The notes under the pieces are model-generated. The model was not told the origin of the DNA. It made no database searches and was given only the letters and a program-made list of their open reading frames with translations. The position numbers and the translations under genes are program-made. Below, piece by piece: positions 58,791-64,000 of a stretch of 64,000 bases of DNA. The stretch's first letter is position 1; each line of letters opens with the position of its first letter. The stretch is taken from assembly GCF_051020985.1 (NCBI RefSeq), contig NC_135000.1:7027001-7091000 (forward strand). Reading direction: 5' to 3'. The DNA comes from Nomia melanderi. Lineage: Eukaryota; Arthropoda; Insecta; Hymenoptera; Halictidae.

Positions 58791-59089
58791 GAATTTAAAA
58801 TTGTAATTATTGCCCTCATACAATCTTTAGTTGCGTTTAACATTATTTACGTATAGTTGTAGTATTCCAACGCGAAACTGGTGTGTTTTAGGTGCAGTTT
58901 GGCATGCTGGAGTATGAAGGAATCTTGTAGAACTTCAGCAAGGATTTAATGGGAGTTTATAATTAATAACTAAATTATTCACAACGCTTTTGTACTACAC
59001 ATGTCAATGTTAAGAAATGGGTGAAAATAAATAAATTGATTAATATTGTAAGGCTTGTGTTTTTTATTTCATCGTACCTAGCAGAGGAA

Positions 59090-60330
59090 AATAATGGTAA
59101 AGGAGGTATCCGAAAAATAATAAAATTCTCAGAGTCGCGAAACTTCTTTATTATCATGCTCTTCCAGTAAGACACTCGAATTTTCGAGATTCTCTTCAAA
59201 TTTCCCGCCTCTGGAATGTTTAGATTTTTCGGATACCTCTTTTAGTATCATGTTCTCCTAGTAGGAACCTCAGATTTCGAGGTCCGCTGGAAATTTCCCG
59301 CCTTTTGGTTTGTTTACGTTTTTCGGAAACCTCTTTTAACATCATGTTCTCCTAATACAAAACTCAGATTTCGAGATCCGCTAGAAATTTCCCGCCTTTT
59401 GGTTTGTTTACATTTTTCGGATACCTCCTTTGATATCATGTTCTCCTAGTAAGAAACTCAGATTTCGAGATCCGCTGGAAATTTCCCGCCTTTACATTTT
59501 TCGGATACCTCCTTTGATATCATGTTCTCCTAGTAAGAAACTCAGATTTCGAGATCCGCTGGAAATTTCCCGCCTTTTGGTTTGTTTACGTTTTTCGGAT
59601 ACCTCCTTTGATATCATGTTCTCCTAGTAAGAAACTCAGATTTCGAGATCCGCTGGAAATTTCCCGCCTTTTGGTTTGTTTACGTTTTTCGGATACCTCT
59701 TTTAACATCATGTTCTCCTAATACAAAACTCAGATTTCGAGATCCGCTAGAAATTTCCCGCCTTTTGGTTTGTTTACATTTTTCGGATACCTCCTTTGAT
59801 ATCATGTTCTCCTAGTAAGAAACTCAGATTTCGAGATCCGCTGGAAATTTCCCGCCTTTACATTTTTCGGATACCTCCTTTGATATCATGTTCTCCTAGT
59901 AAGAAACTCAGATTTCGAGATCCGCTGGAAATTTCCCGCCTTTTGGTTTGTTTACGTTTTTCGGATACCTCCTTTGATATCATGTTCTCCTAGTAAGAAA
60001 CTCAGATTTCGAGATCCGCTGGAAATTTCCCGCCTTTTGGTTTGTTTACGTTTTTCGGATACCTCCTTTACTCTCATATTCTCCTAGTAAAATGTCTCTC
60101 CAAGCCGTAAAATTTGAAATGGAACACGAAAATCTGAGTTTTGTATTAGGAGAACATGATGCTAAAAGAGGTATTCGAAACACGTAAACATTCTAGACGC
60201 GCGAAATTTGAAACGGAGCCTGAAAATCCGAGTTTCTTACTAGGAGAACATGATATTCAAAGAGGTATCCGAAAACAATTTCGTGGCGCCAATTTTCAGG
60301 CGAATCATTTATGTCTCTTCAATTTCCCCC
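59090..60330. repeat. 94-bp satellite with a 366-bp higher-order unit, inverted at both edges
   Basis: Units read CGGATACCTCCTTTGATATC, then TGTTCTCCTAGTAAGAAACT, then GGAAATTTCCCGCC. Three 94-bp units plus one 84-bp unit (lacking TTGGTTTGTT) make 366 bp, and this block appears twice (for example 59430-59627 equals 59796-59993). At 60130-60280, and briefly at 59099, the unit is in reverse orientation. Confidence 0.93.
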
Positions 60331-60354
60331 GTTTTTGAGAGAGCTGAATTTCCT

Positions 60355-60670
60355 AGCGAGTTAAATATTCAACTTTTTTAGTTTGAGCACGAGGTGTTAG
60401 AGCTTTTGAGCCAGTTTTATGATGGCTTAATGCTATGCAGAGTTTAATGTTTGTAGCTTTTTAGTTCGACCTCGCGATTTTGGAGCTTTCGAGCCATTTT
60501 GGGTGCTCGATGCCCGGGAGAGTTAAATGTTGTGCTTTTTAGTTCTAGTCTTGTGGCATTAGAGATTTTGAGTCATTTTTGGGAAAGTAAAAGATCTGAG
60601 GACTTCAGATTTGAGGCTATTTTCGTTTGAGCCTCGTGGCAGGAGAGCTTGCGAGCTTTTGCGGAATGGG
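60355..60670. repeat. ~85-bp degenerate repeat (TTTTTAGTTTGAGC...GAGCTTTTGAGCC)
   Basis: About four copies lie in a row; one further copy lies at 58560-58605 beyond the 94-bp array. Units share TTAGAGCTTTTGAGCC-like cores. Confidence 0.7.
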
Positions 60671-60849
60671 AGAAACCTTTCGAATACCCGTTATTGACCC
60701 TCGTAATGGTCGGAAGATGACGGTAGCTTGTCCTTACTGTTCTCGGAGAAGTCTCGCCTGTTAATGTAAGAGCTCTCAAACTTCTGTAAGGAATGGCTAT
60801 ATTGGAATGAGGAGGACAGGGTTAATTGATTTGGTGGTGTCCCCTGACG

Positions 60850-61055
60850 GTATCGATCTGATACTATTTGGCTAGAAGTTTGAGCGGTCTCATAGAAGTT
60901 GCCAGTACCAGTGTATTATAAAGAATGACAGGGGTAGGCTTATACGTATGAGTAGCGGAGACAAGTTATTCAGTCGCGCCATCTATCGGAGACAAACATA
61001 TACTATTCAACTACAAGTTTCAGCATTGACTTCGTAGGTGGCACCACTAATACTC
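60850..61055. repeat. right-hand diverged copies of the 142-bp module
   Basis: TACTATTTGGCTAGAAGTTT (about 60862), CGCGCCATCTATCGGAG (about 60975) and CGTAGGTGGCACCAC (about 61035) are related to the satellite at 56 kb, about 4 kb away and partly inverted. Confidence 0.7.
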
Positions 61056-62095
61056 GGGGAGCGGGAGTTTTAAAATTATTCCTTTAAATATTACCTTAAT
61101 AATTTTGTAACAGATCGAACACTATTATTCTCTGTCATCAGTTATATATTTTTAAATATCTGACAATGAACAATTAATTATATCATTTGTATTTTTATAC
61201 ATAGTTAACTCTAACTTATATATAACACTTTTATAACACTTTATAACACTTAACTCTATTCCTAATTCTAAAAACCAAACACACAATCTTAGATTCAACA
61301 TTTCTGCTTTTTATGTTTCTTCTTCTCGCCCTCTTGAGTCCTGTCGTACCCATTACGAGTATATTTACCTACTGGTCTAGCATTTCGCTACGGGTGGCGC
61401 GTCCTGTCAAAGTCCTTGAAATAACTTCTGCTCTACGTATTTATAGAAACCTTTATTTTCAATGTTACACACTGTTATCAAACTTATTATACATCCGTAA
61501 GATCATAAGCATCTAAGTTCTATTTACATACTCTTGCGAACAAATGTTTCACACTCTATTATATATGTGTCGTTCGACACTGCTCGTATCGCGTCCCGTA
61601 ATTACAATTCAATGATGGCCGGTTCCCGGTAGGGCTGGCATTAATTGGAACAGCTCGCGACCGAGTATAATCATCATCGCGCGAGGCTGGCAGGGAAATA
61701 AAGCGTGCGCCGTATCTTCCCCGTCGCTTAAATATTTATACGGGAGTGGGTCACGTAAGGGACGCGATGAGAAATGCATGGCGCATGGTGTGCGATAGCC
61801 TACCACCATGTTGCACAACTCCCGTTCATCCCGTGGCAACCAGATTACACCGTTGCTGCCGCTTCATTTTTACCAACGTCGTTACCGTTAACTTATTCAC
61901 TCGGCTTTCTTAACTTTCCGTTAGGTAACTACGCGCTACGATGCGCAGACTATCTTTTGCAGACTAGAAAAGGTTAGCCGGACCAGTGTCTCTCAAACTG
62001 TGGATCGTCGAACTGACTACAGATATAAAACAGTAGTTTCTTGAGACGATTTTTTGAATATAGGATTTTTGGAGTATGCTTGAAGGAGAAAATTT
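61056..62095. other. gene-free stretch
   Basis: AT-rich spacer with no repeat or exon recognised. It may be 3' flank of the CAP-like gene. Confidence 0.35.
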
Positions 62096-62314
62096 CTAAA
62101 AATATTTGGAACAGGAACAATTCTTTTTAGGGAGCTGTTTGAGAAACACTGTGTCCGACCTGATGACGATTACAAAATGGCGACGAGTTCTATCAAGCTC
62201 GACGATTTCTCCGATTTCTTCTTTGATCGTCGAGTTCTCTCTTAGACGTTTCATCTTCCAGATCTTCTTAGCCGTACGTGCAATACGCACCCAAGTGGTA
62301 GTAACTGCCGTGAG
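62096..62314 (-). CDS. candidate terminal exon of the CAP-like gene (two alternative acceptors)
   Basis: After TTTTTCTTCAG (exon from 62314) the phase-matched frame encodes about 15 residues ending in a stop at 62268-62270. After the CGGCAG 10 nt downstream (exon from 62304) a different phase-matched frame runs about 69 codons with a basic composition to a stop at 62096-62098. Both fit the phase left by the upstream exon. I cannot choose between them, and neither tail is one I recognise. Confidence 0.35.
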   Translation of the reverse strand, partial: LTAVTTTWVRIARTAKKIWKMKRLRENSTIKEEIGEIVELDRTRRHFVIVIRSDTVFLKQLPKKNCSCSKYF

Positions 62315-63171
62315 CTGAAGAAAAACATTGCAATTTATGTAACTTCCTGTTACAGAAACTTAATTCGTGGGAATGTAAGGAAACATAAACTCTAGAATAT
62401 TAACAACTATGGTAAAATATAATATTTAAAATTTTCAATTATCAACTTAATATTTTAAATTATCAATTAATATTTATAGAAATTAGATTTTAACCTTTAG
62501 CACTCCAGGTTGTTTTGTACTCTATCAGCAACTGCAAATAATTTTTATAGTATTCCTAACGAAAATTAGAAATGTTATAACATTTCTTCGACCTTTTATT
62601 TTCCTTGTTAGTACAAAATTTGGATGTGAAAATTGAATAATTTTAGGGTAGCTTCTTTAAGATTCATTAAAACATTTAATATTATAACTGATGCAGTAGC
62701 CTACAGAGTTCAACGGGTTAATATTTTAACTGGAAGATGAAATTTTTTCTTTTATTCCAATATTTCACGCACTGATGCATTATACACGGTCCAATATTAA
62801 ATATCAAATTTGATAATTTCACTTCATCAAATCGGGTGGTGACTGAGAGTCACCTCTCGAGTGCAAAGGGTTAAACGATCAATTAATGTTTATAGAAATT
62901 AGATTCTAATATTTTGTTAAATTTGAATCTCCTTTGAATTCTATTTCATTGTACTAAGCTCTGGGCGATAAATGTTACCAATGAACATCTATAGAGAGAT
63001 TATGTTTCCTTTCGATTCGAATAAACTATAAAGTCGTTCAGAACCGAACGGAAAATCGTTGTTGAACGAAACTTACCGCAAAGTCCGGCGTATCGATTCG
63101 AATAAGACATCCCGTGGCTGCCGCAAGCAGGCTCGCCCAAGTGGTACGGCTGGTAGCCGAGCACGTTGCCG
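62096..63171 (-). CDS. 3' part of a CAP-superfamily (antigen 5/CRISP-like) secreted protein gene
   Basis: The internal exon 63077-63171 (95 nt) has a strong acceptor (GTTGTTGTGCAG|C) and a perfect donor (G|GTAAGT). It encodes GNVLGYQPYHLGEP followed by ACGSHGMSYSN and RYAGLC. The order G-N-x-x-G, Tyr, G-x-P, Cys, then a final G-L-C matches the end of the CAP domain in insect antigen 5-like proteins. A terminal exon in matching phase is available at 62.1-62.3 kb. The earlier CAP exons, with the catalytic-like His/Glu residues, must lie beyond 64,000; I could not find them in 63,172-64,000. CAP proteins are usually secreted, and many are not venom components, so no toxic role is implied. Confidence 0.55.
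62490..62874. mobile_element. CACTCG-group TTAA elements within the CAP-like intron
   Basis: A right end CTCTCGAGTGCAAAGGGTTAA closes at 62874 with the usual interior to its left. TTAACCTTTAGCACTCCAGG opens at 62490, and CAACGGGTTAA at 62721 marks an internal boundary. Probably a truncated copy next to a more diverged element. Confidence 0.65.
63077..63171 (-). CDS. CAP-like internal exon
   Basis: The exon has 95 nt with both splice sites intact. It enters with one base completing a codon and leaves with one base of the next. Codons are GC-rich at third positions, unlike the flanking AT-rich DNA, which supports real coding. Confidence 0.65.
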
Positions 63172-63557
63172 CTGCACAACAACGAAAACATAACCTCAAA
63201 CCGAACCGTTCGGATGATTTACGTTCGACGGAGGACGAAACTTTCCGCCGACAAAAATACCCCCGTAAATCACGAAGTAACCAGCGCCTAACCTCTTACT
63301 TCTACTTCCGGTTCTCGGCCGTTTTACAAGACTATTCCATTCTTATTACACTATTACTAAAACTTTGTACTTCGCGCCACGCCGAAAGTTTCATCGTTAC
63401 ATTTCATGTTTCCTAAAGAATTAACGAGTTGAAATCATTGTTTAATTTTAATTTCACTTAATCAATGGATTAAGTGAAAATATGAATATGGAAACAATGG
63501 AAGTATATGGATTCAATGATAAGTTTGAAACTCAATAATGGCGGAAAATGATTCGTA

Positions 63558-63728
63558 TTAACCCTTTAGATTTGGAAGACTAATTAGCAGACAAATGATT
63601 TAATTACTCGAACAGAAAGGGATTAACATGTAGTTTCTGTTGTTTCTATTGTTTAAGCAATTGATGTGTAATTTAGCTTCATCTGTTGAAGGTTTTGTAG
63701 ATTCCAAAGAATCTTCGTAAAGGGTTAA
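63558..63728. mobile_element. TTAA-bounded MITE, CGGACGAA group, with eroded ends
   Basis: The left end is TTAACCCTTTAGATTTGG and the right end AATCTTCGTAAAGGGTTAA. The interior (GTTTAAGCAATTGATGTGTA, TTAGCTTCATCTGTTGA) matches the 22260 copy. It lies in or upstream of the CAP-like gene. Confidence 0.75.
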
Positions 63729-64000
63729 ATGATAATTGCGTCGAATTCTGAATTGTGAATTTCACATGATTATTTCGTTGTTCGTTATTTTATTGTTATT
63801 TACGGGTATGTCTGATAGGAGTTCAGAAATAAATATTCTTCGTGGCGAGGTCGGAGGTTTTTCTTTTGGCTTCCGGGATGGGAAAATGGCGGCAGCCTGC
63901 AGACGACGACGCCGACGACGCGTTCAATTTGTCGACAGTAATAAGCTACCGATTGACAGGAAATACTCGAGAAACGGGGGAAATTTATGGAAGCTACGGC

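Noticed and set aside
59430..59993. two identical 65-codon frames
   Set aside because: Identity results from the 366-bp higher-order satellite, not from duplicated genes.
56050..60330. regular repeats as a CRISPR array
   Set aside because: Eukaryotic context, units of 94-142 bp without unique spacers, and no cas genes.

Overview
The window is animal nuclear DNA, most likely from a bee or another aculeate hymenopteran. This is an inference from short ~80-nt introns alternating with kb-scale ones, GT-AG splice sites, AT-rich spacers broken by CpG-rich blocks, and insect-like protein families. There are no bacterial operons, and I found no tRNA, rRNA or CRISPR array. Gene density is low: only three genes can be supported.

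Layout. (1) 1-30 kb shows no convincing exon. It holds minisatellites, small tandem duplications, GC-rich blocks and many short TTAA-bounded elements. (2) 30,421-39,048 (+) is a five-exon glycosyltransferase gene of family GT49, like beta-1,4-glucuronyltransferase 1. It encodes 511 residues, is predicted to be a type II Golgi membrane protein, and all its introns are phase 0. (3) 39-46.4 kb is AT-rich and gene-free apart from possible 3' UTR. (4) 46,432-49,928 (-) is a six-exon PPM1D/Wip1-type PP2C phosphatase of about 929 residues with a very long, probably disordered tail. (5) 50-54.7 kb has no gene. (6) 54.7-61.1 kb is a satellite block with four different tandem families, two of which reverse orientation at their edges. 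(7) 62.1-63.2 kb (-) holds the 3' part of a CAP-superfamily (antigen 5/CRISP-like) gene whose upstream exons lie beyond the right edge.

The strongest non-genic signal is a set of non-autonomous DNA elements bounded by TTAA. At least five terminal-sequence groups are visible: CCCTTTGCACTCG, CCCTTTGCGGACGAA, CCCCTTGGCGTAC, CACTAAAACC/CACTTAGGCAACC, and CCAGTTAACTG. Strict TTAA duplication with CCC termini points to piggyBac-superfamily MITEs. At 27.7-28.2 kb one element sits inside the terminal repeat of another, which itself sits inside a ~194-bp tandem repeat whose neighbouring copies preserve the empty site. Each of the four glycosyltransferase introns carries at least one such copy, while 38.8-53.1 kb, including the phosphatase gene, appears free of them.

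The second notable signal is a 142-bp satellite at about 56.05-57.0 kb. Every unit carries two oppositely oriented CTCF-like cores (CTAGATGGCACC), and diverged copies of the same module lie on both sides.

The three genes have unrelated roles: extracellular-matrix glycosylation, phosphatase signalling, and a secreted CAP protein. I see no functional cluster. All calls come from reading the sequence; no database search or expression data were available.
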